Origin: Motiliproteus sp041586615 | GTDB taxonomy: Bacteria > Pseudomonadota > Gammaproteobacteria > Pseudomonadales > Balneatricaceae | DNA: 64,000 nucleotides | Direction: 5' to 3' | Assembly: GCA_041586615.1 (NCBI GenBank) | Contig: JBFGZS010000012.1 | Location: forward strand, 1-64,000 | Part shown: piece by piece, positions 42,558 to 51,477 of the stretch | How the letters are laid out: every line of letters starts with the position of its first letter | How positions within the stretch are numbered: position 1 is the stretch's first letter | Notes under the pieces: model-generated | The model's database searches: none | The model's input: only the letters and a program-made list of their open reading frames with translations | Told to the model about the DNA's origin: nothing | Program-made: the position numbers and the translations under genes

Positions 42558-42625
42558 AATGTAGACCCGTATTAATGTATACCCGTATTCACCCACGCAG
42601 TACAACGACGTGGTACAACGACGTA
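42558..42625. repeat. Two short tandem duplications
   Basis: AATGTAGACCCGTATT/AATGTATACCCGTATT (16 bp, 42558-42589) and GTACAACGACGTG/GTACAACGACGTA (13 bp, 42600-42625) lie in the gap between the DUF3014 gene and the kinase gene. Confidence 0.8.
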
Positions 42626-42680
42626 ACCCGCGGTGATTCAGGATAGGCCGCTGGTAAGCATAGACCTTCTGTAAGGGCGA

Positions 42681-44513
42681 TCATCCCATGCTTAAGGCTT
42701 GTGCGCGCGGATTTTTCGGGTAGTAGCGCTCGGGTTGGCGCTCGATATGGGTAAAAAAGCGTGTGTCTTTATAAGGCATCTTCATATAACCCGACACCCC
42801 CAATCCACGAATACGGGGAATCGCCCGCAGAATCAGTTCCAGACAGCGGCTGAACGGTGCTTCGCGGGTCGGATCCAGCAAACGATAATAACTGTGGATC
42901 TTCAGATGGGTCGGCAGACTTTCGAAAATAATCAGACCGGTATGATGAATACTGTTCAGCGCCTCCAGATTACTCATGATTTCCACGGGGAGCTGCAATA
43001 ACTCTTCCGGATCCGGACCATCCTCAAAATAAGAGTGCATGCGCGTTCGATCCTCCAGCTCCGGGACGGCAGAAACCTCATAACGTATCCGCAGGTCCGG
43101 GGCAGGAATAAAAGGATCACCGGCCTCTTGGCGCTCGATATGCAGCGTGTGGCGCGCATTAAACAGGCAGCTCTTGAATATCCCGCGCCGGCAGATGGCG
43201 CGGGCGATATTAACGAGGTTATTGACGGCGGTGGTAAAGGCGGCTTTACGTGCGGGATCATGCAGGTTAAGGCAAGAATCGATATACACCCCGTCGGCTT
43301 CCCAGCGCACCGCCAGACCACCAACCACCGGGTAGCTGCCCAGTCGGCTGACAGCCGCGAGAAAGGCTTTTTCGGTATCGCCCATCCCGACCAGGAAATT
43401 CTTGTAGTAACGTTCAAACTGCACATCATCCATATCATGCAGTTCGTCTTCGGCCCCCTCCTCTTTCAGGAATGACCGCCGAGAGCTGTAAACCACCGTA
43501 TCGATCTCCGCGCCGGCGGCATGGCTCCAAACCGGCACCAGCGGTGTTTCAGACGCCGCAGGCAGGTCGGGAAGCACCATTCGCGCCATATCGGGCATGT
43601 GTTTCAAGAAATAGTCACCGGCCCTGGCCCGCTCGCGCGGGTCATCGGCCAGCATGGCCTCAAGCACCCGGGCAAATTCCAGCGGCAGACCCAAGGACGT
43701 CGGTGGTATGACGCGGTGCCCGAACCGGCAGGATTGCCCTGACGCCAGGGCATACAGGGTGCCGGCCACCCCCTGCTCGTCAAAGCGGGGGGATGACATG
43801 GCGCCATTAAGCTGTTCCGAACCAATAAAATACAGATCGCCCATGCGCGCGTTGGAGTGCTGAAGATCATCGGACATCAGTTCCATCACGCTGGTCGAAA
43901 CGTACTGCTGATTCTGGTCAAGCTGTGCGAAAACCGCCGACCCCCAATCGATCAGGGCAATATTTTCACTGTCCGGATCAAACACGATATTGGAGGGCTT
44001 AATATCACCGTGCACCAACGGCCGCCGCGATACGATGGCCCGCCCCCGTAACGCGCGCAGAAGCTGCGCTAACTGATCGGCTATCCGGATTAACAAACGC
44101 GGCGACAAGCGCCCATGCTGTAACGCGTACTGGTCCAGGTCGATCCCCCGCGCCCGCTCCATAACCAGGATAGCCTGACGGCGGATACGCTGGAATTCGA
44201 TCAAGCCCGGCACATGGGGATGCTCAACCTGAGACAGCATATAGGCCTCCTCTTCGAGGCGGTCCTGAATATGCTGCGGCAGGGTTATGCGGGAAAATTT
44301 AAACACGAAACGGCGACCATCGCTGTGCACGCCGCCAAAGACAAAGCCGTAGGCACCTTTGCCAATCAGCTCGATGTTCCGGTAGCCCAGCTGTTCCAGC
44401 TGTTGCTGACAGAGGGCAAACCAGTCTTTGAGCTTTTTCGCGTCTTGGTGGCTGAGCAGATAGATCGATTGCTCTTCCGGAATATAGAACAGTTCCAGAT
44501 TATGTGGCGGCAT
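42681..44513 (-). CDS. Eukaryotic-like Ser/Thr protein kinase
   Basis: 610 aa. The kinase domain spans about 45-320: glycine loop G-K-G-A-Y-G-F-V-F, lysine in F-V-F-K-F, catalytic loop H-G-D-I-K-P-S-N-I, and metal motif D-W-G in place of D-F-G. The C-terminal 290 residues form an unrecognised domain without membrane segment. It is cytoplasmic. It lies downstream of the branched-chain 2-oxoacid dehydrogenase genes on the same strand, separated by a likely terminator. A functional link to that complex is possible but unproven. Confidence 0.88.
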   Translation of the reverse strand: MPPHNLELFYIPEEQSIYLLSHQDAKKLKDWFALCQQQLEQLGYRNIELIGKGAYGFVFGGVHSDGRRFVFKFSRITLPQHIQDRLEEEAYMLSQVEHPHVPGLIEFQRIRRQAILVMERARGIDLDQYALQHGRLSPRLLIRIADQLAQLLRALRGRAIVSRRPLVHGDIKPSNIVFDPDSENIALIDWGSAVFAQLDQNQQYVSTSVMELMSDDLQHSNARMGDLYFIGSEQLNGAMSSPRFDEQGVAGTLYALASGQSCRFGHRVIPPTSLGLPLEFARVLEAMLADDPRERARAGDYFLKHMPDMARMVLPDLPAASETPLVPVWSHAAGAEIDTVVYSSRRSFLKEEGAEDELHDMDDVQFERYYKNFLVGMGDTEKAFLAAVSRLGSYPVVGGLAVRWEADGVYIDSCLNLHDPARKAAFTTAVNNLVNIARAICRRGIFKSCLFNARHTLHIERQEAGDPFIPAPDLRIRYEVSAVPELEDRTRMHSYFEDGPDPEELLQLPVEIMSNLEALNSIHHTGLIIFESLPTHLKIHSYYRLLDPTREAPFSRCLELILRAIPRIRGLGVSGYMKMPYKDTRFFTHIERQPERYYPKNPRAQALSMG

Positions 44514-44548
44514 GACGGTTCCCGAAGCAGCGACAAGTCACAAACAAC

Positions 44549-44570
44549 AAGGGAGCCTCGAGGCCCCCTT
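44549..44570 (-). terminator. Terminator hairpin after the bkd operon
   Basis: On the minus strand, AAGGGGGCC-TCGA-GGCTCCCTT forms a stem with one mismatch, followed by a T-rich TTGTTGTTTG. It lies 15 bases after the E2 stop. Confidence 0.65.
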
Positions 44571-44585
44571 GGTTAGCGGTGTTGA

Positions 44586-46157
44586 TCAGGCGAGGTCCAG
44601 CAGCATACTCGCCGGGTCCTCCAGGTAGGACTGCCACAGCGCACTGAAACGCGCGATGGTACCGCCGTCGATCACCCGATGGTCACCAGACCAGCTGATA
44701 TTGATCAGGTCCCGGGCTTCCACCTGCCCCTGTGCATCGAAGCGCGGTAGCCGGCGAGTCTTGCCCAACGCGACGATTGCCACTTCCGGCGCATTGATCA
44801 CCGGTACGGCGTAGGTTCCACCCAGCGCACCGATATTGGAGATACTGATCGTACCGCCTTGCAGGTCCGCCGCAGCGACCCGTCCCTCGCGGGCCGACTC
44901 GGTCAAGCGCTGTATTTCACGGGCAATGTCCAAGATAGACAGCTTCTCAACGCCTTTGACATTAGGCACCAGCAGACCAATCTTCGAATCCACCGCCATG
45001 CCGATATTGCACTGTGGCAGGTAGTGAATTTCGGTGCACTCGGCGTTCACCCGACTGTTAAGAATCGGGTATTGCTGCACGGCCATCGCCATCGCCTTCA
45101 TGAAAAAAGGCATCATGGTCAGCCTGACACCACGCTTTTCGGCCTGTGGCTTGAGCTGCTGGCGCAACTGTAGCAACGCCGTCAGATCGACCTCATCCCC
45201 GTAGGTGAAGTGCGGAATCGTTTGCGTCGCCAGGGTCATCTGGCGCGCCATCGCGGCGCGGATACCCCGAATCGGCTCAACCCGCACCGGTGCTGATGCC
45301 GCAATAACGGGCGCTGAGACCGCCGCTACCGCAGGAGTCGGTGCGGACGCCGTACCTTGCTGGAACGTCGCGATATCGTCCTTCATCACGCGCCCGTCCC
45401 GCCCACTGCCGGGCACCTGGCTCAGGTCAATATTCAGCTCACGGGCAAGACGACGTACCGCCGGACTGGCCAGGGCCTTGCCGCTGCGCAGGGGCTTACC
45501 ACTGGCGCTAACCGGGGCAATCACCGGCACGGCAGACGGTGTCGAGACCGTAGCCGCCGTACTGGCTGACGGTGACGGCGAAACAGCATCGTCACCCGTC
45601 GGTATAATGGCAAACAACGGCTGGTGCACGCGGGCTATCTCGCCCTGGGCATAGTAAAGCCGAACGACTTTACCGGCCTTGGGGGCAGGGATCTGTACCA
45701 GCGCCTTGTCGGTCATCAGATCGGCGACAGGCTGATCTTCGCTGATCTGATCACCCTCTGCGATCAACCATTCGACCAGCTCGCATTCGACGATCCCCTC
45801 ACCGATATCCGGTAAGATAAAATCTTCGGGCGCCACATTCTCGGCACTCACAGGGCTCGCGGCGGGGACTGACGGTAGCGAGGGTTTGGCGGCAGCAGCG
45901 GCTACCGGCACATCCTCGGCCTCGATCTCCACGGCAAACAACGGTGAATGCACCTTGGCCACATCGCCCTGAGCGTAGTGGTGCCTGACAACGCGGCCGC
46001 TATAGGGCGATGGAATCTGTACCAACGCCTTATCGGTCATCACATCAGCCACCGGCTGATCCTCTTCGATAACCTGCCCTTCCTGCACCAGCCATTCGAC
46101 CAGCTCACATTCAACGATGCCTTCGCCGATATCGGGAAGTATAAAATCTTTAATCAT
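44586..46157 (-). CDS. bkdB: Branched-chain 2-oxoacid dehydrogenase E2 (dihydrolipoamide acyltransferase)
   Basis: 523 aa. Two lipoyl domains (about 3-77 and 112-185), each with the lipoylation lysine in M-T-D-K-A-L-V-Q-I-P, are nearly identical to each other. An Ala/Pro-rich linker, a peripheral subunit-binding domain (S-P-A-V-R-R-L-A-R-E, G-S-G-R-D-G-R-V) and the acyltransferase core with G-D-H-R-V-I-D-G-G follow. It transfers the acyl group from E1 to CoA. Many bacterial Bkd E2 proteins have one lipoyl domain, so the duplication is notable. It follows E1beta by 14 bases. Confidence 0.92.
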   Translation of the reverse strand: MIKDFILPDIGEGIVECELVEWLVQEGQVIEEDQPVADVMTDKALVQIPSPYSGRVVRHHYAQGDVAKVHSPLFAVEIEAEDVPVAAAAAKPSLPSVPAASPVSAENVAPEDFILPDIGEGIVECELVEWLIAEGDQISEDQPVADLMTDKALVQIPAPKAGKVVRLYYAQGEIARVHQPLFAIIPTGDDAVSPSPSASTAATVSTPSAVPVIAPVSASGKPLRSGKALASPAVRRLARELNIDLSQVPGSGRDGRVMKDDIATFQQGTASAPTPAVAAVSAPVIAASAPVRVEPIRGIRAAMARQMTLATQTIPHFTYGDEVDLTALLQLRQQLKPQAEKRGVRLTMMPFFMKAMAMAVQQYPILNSRVNAECTEIHYLPQCNIGMAVDSKIGLLVPNVKGVEKLSILDIAREIQRLTESAREGRVAAADLQGGTISISNIGALGGTYAVPVINAPEVAIVALGKTRRLPRFDAQGQVEARDLINISWSGDHRVIDGGTIARFSALWQSYLEDPASMLLDLA

Positions 46158-46171
46158 GGTACGGCCCTCCC

Positions 46172-47149
46172 CTAGAAGTTGACGCTCTGCGTGATCGCTT
46201 CAAAAATCTTCAACGGTCCGGGCATATATTCCTTCTCCAGCGCTAGCGGGAAAGGGGTATCGATACCGGTGACGCGCGCGATCGGCGATTCCAGGTGGAG
46301 AAAACAGCGTTCCTGAATGGTGGCGGATATTTCACCGGCAAAACCACCGGTCAGAGGCGCCTCATGGCTGATCAGCAATCGGCCTGTTTTACAGACCGAT
46401 TCGGCCACCGTGTCCACATCCCAAGGCATAATGGTACGCAGATCGATGATTTCACAGGAGATACCTTCCTTTTCGGCCATTTCCGCCGCCTGCTCAAGCG
46501 CCTCCATCTGGGCACCCCAGGCCAGCAAGGTAATATCCGTTCCCTCTTTGACCACGTCGGCCTGACTCAGCGGCAGCTCGTAATCCTCTTCGGGCACCTC
46601 ACCCACCGACGCACGGTAGATGCGTTTGGGTTCAAAAAAGATCACCGGGTTGGGGTCACGAATCGACGCCAACAGCAGGCCCTTGGCCTGATAGGGGTTA
46701 CGCGGCACAACCACTTTCAACCCCGGTGTGTGGGCGAAGTAGGCTTCGGGGGACTGGGAGTGATACAAGCCCCCGGCAATCCCGCCACCGTAGGGGGTAC
46801 GAATGGTCAGACCGCCGACATTGAACAGGTTGCCGGAGCGGTAACGGAACTTGGCCGACTCGTTGACGATCTGGTCGAAGGCCGGAAAAATATAATCGGC
46901 GAACTGAATCTCGGCCACCGCAACCGAGCCTTGCGCGGCGAGCCCGTTAGCAAAACCGATAATCCCCTGCTCGACCAGGGGGGTGTTAAAGCAGCGCTCG
47001 CGCCCGTACTTTTCCTGCAAATGGCTGGTGGCACGGAATACACCGCCAAAACTGCCGACATCTTCGCCAAAACAGATCACGCGTTTGTTGTCGGCCATCG
47101 CCAGATCGAGGGCATTGTTGACCGCCTGTAACAGATTCATCTTAGACAT
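46172..47149 (-). CDS. bkdA2: Branched-chain 2-oxoacid dehydrogenase E1 beta
   Basis: 325 aa, transketolase-like pyrimidine-binding half of E1. It shows C-F-G-E-D-V-G-S-F-G-G-V-F-R-A-T, F-N-T-P-L-V-E-Q-G-I-I-G-F and P-Y-G-G-G-I-A-G-G-L-Y-H-S-Q-S-P-E-A. The start overlaps the E1alpha end by 8 bases. With E1alpha it decarboxylates branched-chain 2-oxoacids from valine, leucine and isoleucine using thiamine diphosphate. Confidence 0.93.
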   Translation of the reverse strand: MSKMNLLQAVNNALDLAMADNKRVICFGEDVGSFGGVFRATSHLQEKYGRERCFNTPLVEQGIIGFANGLAAQGSVAVAEIQFADYIFPAFDQIVNESAKFRYRSGNLFNVGGLTIRTPYGGGIAGGLYHSQSPEAYFAHTPGLKVVVPRNPYQAKGLLLASIRDPNPVIFFEPKRIYRASVGEVPEEDYELPLSQADVVKEGTDITLLAWGAQMEALEQAAEMAEKEGISCEIIDLRTIMPWDVDTVAESVCKTGRLLISHEAPLTGGFAGEISATIQERCFLHLESPIARVTGIDTPFPLALEKEYMPGPLKIFEAITQSVNF

Positions 47150-48326
47150 GGGTCAGCCTCCCTGCCGTCTTGGGGTAGACATCGGGATGCCGGGATACGT
47201 GTTCCTTAAGCTGATCGAACTGGGCCTGCAAGGTCTTGGGAGGCGTGTCGTAGACATCGGTAATCATCTCATCCAGCGGCGGTATCGGCCGTTTTTCCGC
47301 CACTTTCATGGCCGCCAGGACCTCACGGCGCTCGGCATCAAACAACGCCTTTTCCTGTGCATCATCCCACCACCCCTGCAGTTCCAGCCAATGGCGCAAG
47401 CGTAACAGGGGATCTTTAGCGGCCCATTTTTCCTCTTCCTTTTTAGAGCGATAACCGGAAGGATCATCGGAAGAAGAGTGCGCGGCCAGGCGATAACTCA
47501 TGGACTCGATCAGTACGGGTTCGTTCTGCTCGACCGCAATACGGCGTGCTTCACGCGTTGCCTGATAGACCGCCAGCAGGTCATTACCATCGACGCGAAT
47601 GGTATGCATGCCGTACCCCAGCGCCCGGGGCGCAATACCATCGCCGGCAAATTGTTCGCTGGAAGGGGTGGATATCGCATAGCCGTTATTTCGGCATAAG
47701 AAGATAACCGGCACCTTGAGCACAGCAGCCATATTCAGTGCGGCATGAAAGTCCCCTTCCGAGGCGGCGCCTTCACCAAACACCGTCACCGTGCACTTGC
47801 CATCGCCGGCCAGTTTCTGGCCATAGGCATAGCCGGTAGCCTGCGGGATCTGGGTGGCCAGAGGCGAAGAGATGGTCATGTAATGCAAGTTGGCGCTGCC
47901 GTAATGGATCGGCATTTGACGGCCCTTGCCGTAATCGCGTTCATTGCTGAACAACTGGTTCATAAACTCGTCGAGGGTAAAACCGCGATACACCAATGCG
48001 CCCTGCTCGCGGTACTGGGGCATGATCATATCCTCATCGTCCAGCGCCGCCGCAAAGCCTACCGTCGTCGCCTCTTCACCGGTCGATTGCATATAAAAGC
48101 TGAGTCGCCCCTGGCGCTGGGCAGCGAGCATTCGCTCATCCAGTACGCGGGTACGAACCATACTACGGTAAATTTTCAGTGCATGATCCTGTTCTAAATC
48201 AGGAACTTCTGCGCCTTTATACGGGTGGCCATCCTGACGGATCACACGGTAGGTGGGAATGTGCAGCTCGTCGCCGCGAAGAAACTGGGGCTTATGGATA
48301 GCCCGGTCTTTTGACCCTGTACTCAT
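47142..48326 (-). CDS. bkdA1: Branched-chain 2-oxoacid dehydrogenase E1 alpha
   Basis: 394 aa. Thiamine-diphosphate motif region G-E-G-A-A-S-E-G-D-F-H-A-A-L-N and N-N-G-Y-A-I-S-T-P are intact, as is the R-x-x-x-H-S-S-S-D-D-P-S-x-Y-R loop. It is the first gene of bkdA1-bkdA2-bkdB; GAGGA precedes the ATG. No lipoamide dehydrogenase (E3) gene follows, so E3 is presumably supplied from elsewhere. Confidence 0.93.
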   Translation of the reverse strand: MSTGSKDRAIHKPQFLRGDELHIPTYRVIRQDGHPYKGAEVPDLEQDHALKIYRSMVRTRVLDERMLAAQRQGRLSFYMQSTGEEATTVGFAAALDDEDMIMPQYREQGALVYRGFTLDEFMNQLFSNERDYGKGRQMPIHYGSANLHYMTISSPLATQIPQATGYAYGQKLAGDGKCTVTVFGEGAASEGDFHAALNMAAVLKVPVIFLCRNNGYAISTPSSEQFAGDGIAPRALGYGMHTIRVDGNDLLAVYQATREARRIAVEQNEPVLIESMSYRLAAHSSSDDPSGYRSKKEEEKWAAKDPLLRLRHWLELQGWWDDAQEKALFDAERREVLAAMKVAEKRPIPPLDEMITDVYDTPPKTLQAQFDQLKEHVSRHPDVYPKTAGRLTHV

Positions 48327-48737
48327 AGCATCCTCGTTATTATTATCAGCATGCTTAGCGCTCCCCTTTTGGGGGCCGCTTTAACTATAGTATTTCGTCA
48401 GCGAATGCTCCTGGATATGAGAACCAATCGCACAACGAGCCTACCCGGATAGGGCAAGCGGCTATTTTTACCCTACTTTAACGTAAACGTAAAGCAGCAA
48501 TCGCGCGCATCATGGCGCAAAAAAGCAACGATCCGGCTATCAACACGGCCCGCAATCCCAGGATGTCGACAGGCGACTTACGCACACAAAGCAGACCGGC
48601 AATAAACAAGCGCCTGCATTGATTGTTCACACAAGAAAAACAATCAATTTAATCACCGCCTTATTATCAACCCAGGGTATTTAGTCTACCTTATGTACTC
48701 TCAACCTCTGTTAGTGACTGATCAAAAGGATTCAGAC
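48327..48737. promoter_or_regulatory. Divergent promoter region between bkd and yceI
   Basis: 411 bp, AT-rich toward yceI. A perfect 10-bp inverted repeat ATTGATTGTT-N11-AACAATCAAT (48618-48648) lies 90 bp before the yceI start and could be an operator or a hairpin. No other clear element. Confidence 0.45.
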
Positions 48738-49298
48738 ATGAAAAAAACGCTGATCGCTGCGGCTCTGGCTGCATCCACTTTCTCCGCAGGCCAGTATGCC
48801 TCTGCCGCCGAATACAAGATTGATCCGACCCATACGTTTATCAATTTTCGCGTCCAACACCTGGGCGTCAGCTGGCTGAACGGGCGTTTTAATGATATTA
48901 CCGGCTCCTTTAACTACGAAGCGGGCAAAGAAAAAAACAGCACGATCGACATGACGGTTAAAACCGCCAGCGTCGACAGCAACCACGCCGAGCGCGACAA
49001 GCACCTGCGCAGCGAGGATTTTCTGGATGTGGAAAAGTACCCGACCGCAACCTTTAAAAGCCGCAGCTTTGATGGCAAGACCCTGAACGGCGACCTGACG
49101 CTGCACGGCGTCACCAAACCCATCAGCATCGCTGTTGAAAAAATTGGCGAAGGCAAAGATCCCTGGGGTGGTTACCGCGCGGGCTTCATCGGCACCCATA
49201 ACCTCAAGCGCGCCGATTTTGATATCAGCTACAACCTGGGGCCGGCGGCTGAGATCGTGGAAATGACCTTCAACATCGAAGGCGTTAAGCAGAAATAA
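48738..49298 (+). CDS. yceI: YceI-family periplasmic protein
   Basis: 186 aa from the ATG at 48738 (AAAGGA upstream, signal peptide at once); the frame is open earlier without support. Signal peptide of about 23 residues (ending Y-A-S-A-A), then the YceI lipocalin-like barrel beginning Y-K-I-D-P-T-H-T-F-I-N-F, with L-T-L-H-G-V-T-K-P and the D-F-D-I-S-Y-N-L end. The family binds isoprenoid chains. It precedes a cytochrome b561 gene, the same pairing as yceI-yceJ in E. coli. Confidence 0.93.
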   Translation: MKKTLIAAALAASTFSAGQYASAAEYKIDPTHTFINFRVQHLGVSWLNGRFNDITGSFNYEAGKEKNSTIDMTVKTASVDSNHAERDKHLRSEDFLDVEKYPTATFKSRSFDGKTLNGDLTLHGVTKPISIAVEKIGEGKDPWGGYRAGFIGTHNLKRADFDISYNLGPAAEIVEMTFNIEGVKQK

Positions 49299-49321
49299 CT
49301 GAATGATGGATGGGATCGATC

Positions 49322-49864
49322 ATGGCTCTTAGCAATTCAAGCACCCAGTTTGGTTGGCTGACCCGTCTGCTGCACTGGCTGGTCGCGCTGCATATCCTCG
49401 GACTGGTCGCCCTGGGGGCTTACATGGTCGATCTCAGTTACTACGATCCGAATTACCACGCTAGCCTCACGTACCACAAAGCCTTTGGCATTGTGGCCCT
49501 CGGACTGGGCGTACTCAAGGTTCTTTGGTACCTGAGCAACAGGCAGCCGGACCCTACCGCGCCCCTGCCTGGCTGGCAGGTCTTTGCATCGCATGCGGTG
49601 CACGGGGTGTTATTACTGATGATGGTCGTGATACCGGTCAGCGGCTATTTCATCTCGACCTCGGCCGGGGAAGGGATCGATCTTTTCGGCTGGTTTGAAG
49701 TCCCTGCGCTCATCACCATTAGTGATGCATTACGCGATATCGCCATCGATGTGCATGAATTCCTGGCCTACGGGGTGCTGGTCATTACCGGCCTACATGC
49801 CATGGCGGCGCTGAAACATCAGTTTATTGATCGGGACGGCACGCTGAAACGGATGTTTTGGTAG
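49322..49864 (+). CDS. Cytochrome b561 family membrane protein
   Basis: About 180 aa; ATG 49322 is preferred, ATG 49310 is in frame. Four transmembrane helices with haem-ligand His candidates in L-L-H-W-L-V-A-L-H, Y-H-K-A-F-G, F-A-S-H-A-V-H-G and G-L-H-A-M-A-A-L-K-H. Probably passes electrons between quinol and a periplasmic partner. It is 23 bases after yceI and likely cotranscribed. Confidence 0.9.
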   Translation: MALSNSSTQFGWLTRLLHWLVALHILGLVALGAYMVDLSYYDPNYHASLTYHKAFGIVALGLGVLKVLWYLSNRQPDPTAPLPGWQVFASHAVHGVLLLMMVVIPVSGYFISTSAGEGIDLFGWFEVPALITISDALRDIAIDVHEFLAYGVLVITGLHAMAALKHQFIDRDGTLKRMFW

Positions 49865-49932
49865 CGCCTGTCACAGGACTGTCACTTGCCGCGGTTAAGC
49901 TAAGCGCAATCTTATTTGGCAAGGTATTGGAT

Positions 49933-50073
49933 ATGCGCTGGTTACTTCGATCCGTTAAAACACTTCGCTTACTGAGTCGTCGCCCGACAGCCGTACGACA
50001 CCCCATCGGACAGGCTCGCAACAACTTCGGCTACCCCATAGTGCCTCGGGATAATCAGGCAAGTCACGACTAA
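49933..50073 (+). CDS. Possible small basic protein
   Basis: 46 codons from an ATG with AAGGT upstream; rich in Arg, no known motif. It lies directly after the cytochrome b561 gene. It could be a chance frame; coding status is weak. Confidence 0.2.
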   Translation: MRWLLRSVKTLRLLSRRPTAVRHPIGQARNNFGYPIVPRDNQASHD

Positions 50074-50359
50074 AAAACTGTGTTATTTCGACGGGTTGGA
50101 CACGCTCACCAGCAGCGCGCGCCGGTTAACAGCATCCCTACTTTTGCGCCCTTGGCATAATCACTGCCACTGTTTTGATCTTATAATGGTTTTTTTGATC
50201 TTATAATGATTTTGATCGTCTAACTGTTTCCAACAACCTTATTTGATCAAAAAATAAATCGTTATAGCGAAACTCGCTATACTGCTTTTCAGCCAGAAAA
50301 AAATGGGTCTCAATAGGTGCTGCCATAACACCGTCTCGACTGACATAAAGGAAACGTCA
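50074..50359. promoter_or_regulatory. cysK upstream region with repeats and a palindrome
   Basis: 286 bp. TTTTGATCTTATAATG occurs at 50173 and 50193 with a partial third copy at 50210, a 20-bp period that duplicates a TATAAT-like -10 word. A perfect palindrome TATAGCGA-AAC-TCGCTATA (50263-50281) lies 79 bp before the cysK start and is a good operator candidate. Confidence 0.5.
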
Positions 50360-51328
50360 ATGAGCCACATCTTCGACGACAATTCACTGACTATAGGCCA
50401 AACGCCTCTGGTCAAGCTTAACCGTATCACTAATGCCGATATCTGGGCAAAGCTCGAGAGCCGTAACCCGGCCAACTCAGTCAAATGTCGGATCGGCGCC
50501 AACATGGTCTGGGATGCGGAAAAATCCGGTAAACTGAAACCCGGCATGACCATTGTTGAGCCCACCAGCGGCAACACCGGTATTGCGCTGTGTTTCGTGG
50601 CCGCAGCCCGCGGTTACAAGGTGGTACTGACCATGCCCAGCACCATGAGTTTGGAGCGTCGCAAGATCATGAAAGGCCTGGGTGCCGACATAGTCCTGAC
50701 CGAAGGCCCTAAGGGCATGAAAGGCGCTATTGATAAAGCTACCGAAATTTTGAACAGCGATCCGGCGCGCTACTTTATGCCACAACAATTTGAAAACCCG
50801 GCCAACCCCGAGATTCACGAGACAACCACCGGGCCCGAAATCTGGCATGATACCGACGGCGCAATTGACATACTGGTTGCCGGCGTCGGTACCGGCGGCA
50901 CCATCACCGGTATCTCCCGCTATATTAAAAACCAGCAGGGTAAGGCGATCACCTCCGTCGCCGTTGAACCACAGGATTCACCGGTTATCACCCAGGCTCT
51001 GGCCGGCGAACCTCTGCAACCCTCTCCCCATAAGATTCAGGGTATCGGTGCCGGGTTTATCCCCGCCAACCTCGACCTGTCCCTCGTCGACCAGGTGGAA
51101 CGGGTCACCAACGACGATGCCATCGACTATGCCCGGCGCTTGATGCGCGAAGAAGGCATTCTGGCCGGTATCTCTTGCGGTGCCGCGGTTGCCGCTGCCG
51201 TGCGGGTTTCTCAGCAAGAGGCGCACAAAGGCAAGAAAATTGTCGTTATCTTGCCCGATTCCGGCGAACGCTACCTGTCCACCGTGCTGTTTGACGGCAT
51301 GTTTTCCGACAACGAAATGGTCCAATAA
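50360..51328 (+). CDS. cysK: Cysteine synthase A (O-acetylserine sulfhydrylase)
   Basis: 322 aa from the ATG at 50360. Very close to E. coli CysK along its length: the PLP lysine in N-S-V-K-C-R-I-G near residue 42, P-T-S-G-N-T-G-I-A, G-V-G-T-G-G-T and H-K-I-Q-G-I-G-A-G-F-I-P. It makes cysteine from O-acetylserine and sulfide with pyridoxal phosphate. Single gene, followed by a GGDEF-EAL gene after 149 bases. Confidence 0.97.
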   Translation: MSHIFDDNSLTIGQTPLVKLNRITNADIWAKLESRNPANSVKCRIGANMVWDAEKSGKLKPGMTIVEPTSGNTGIALCFVAAARGYKVVLTMPSTMSLERRKIMKGLGADIVLTEGPKGMKGAIDKATEILNSDPARYFMPQQFENPANPEIHETTTGPEIWHDTDGAIDILVAGVGTGGTITGISRYIKNQQGKAITSVAVEPQDSPVITQALAGEPLQPSPHKIQGIGAGFIPANLDLSLVDQVERVTNDDAIDYARRLMREEGILAGISCGAAVAAAVRVSQQEAHKGKKIVVILPDSGERYLSTVLFDGMFSDNEMVQ

Positions 51329-51477
51329 GGCGATCATGTGCACCGGCTGCGGCGTTTGCACGCGGCAGCCCTCCCCGCTTAACACTTTACTGACGTGCGT
51401 CAAAACACGCTCTGCACCGGTTCGCTAGAATAGTTCGATTCTTTCCTACACGATCCGCTATTGATTGGGCCTGAACT

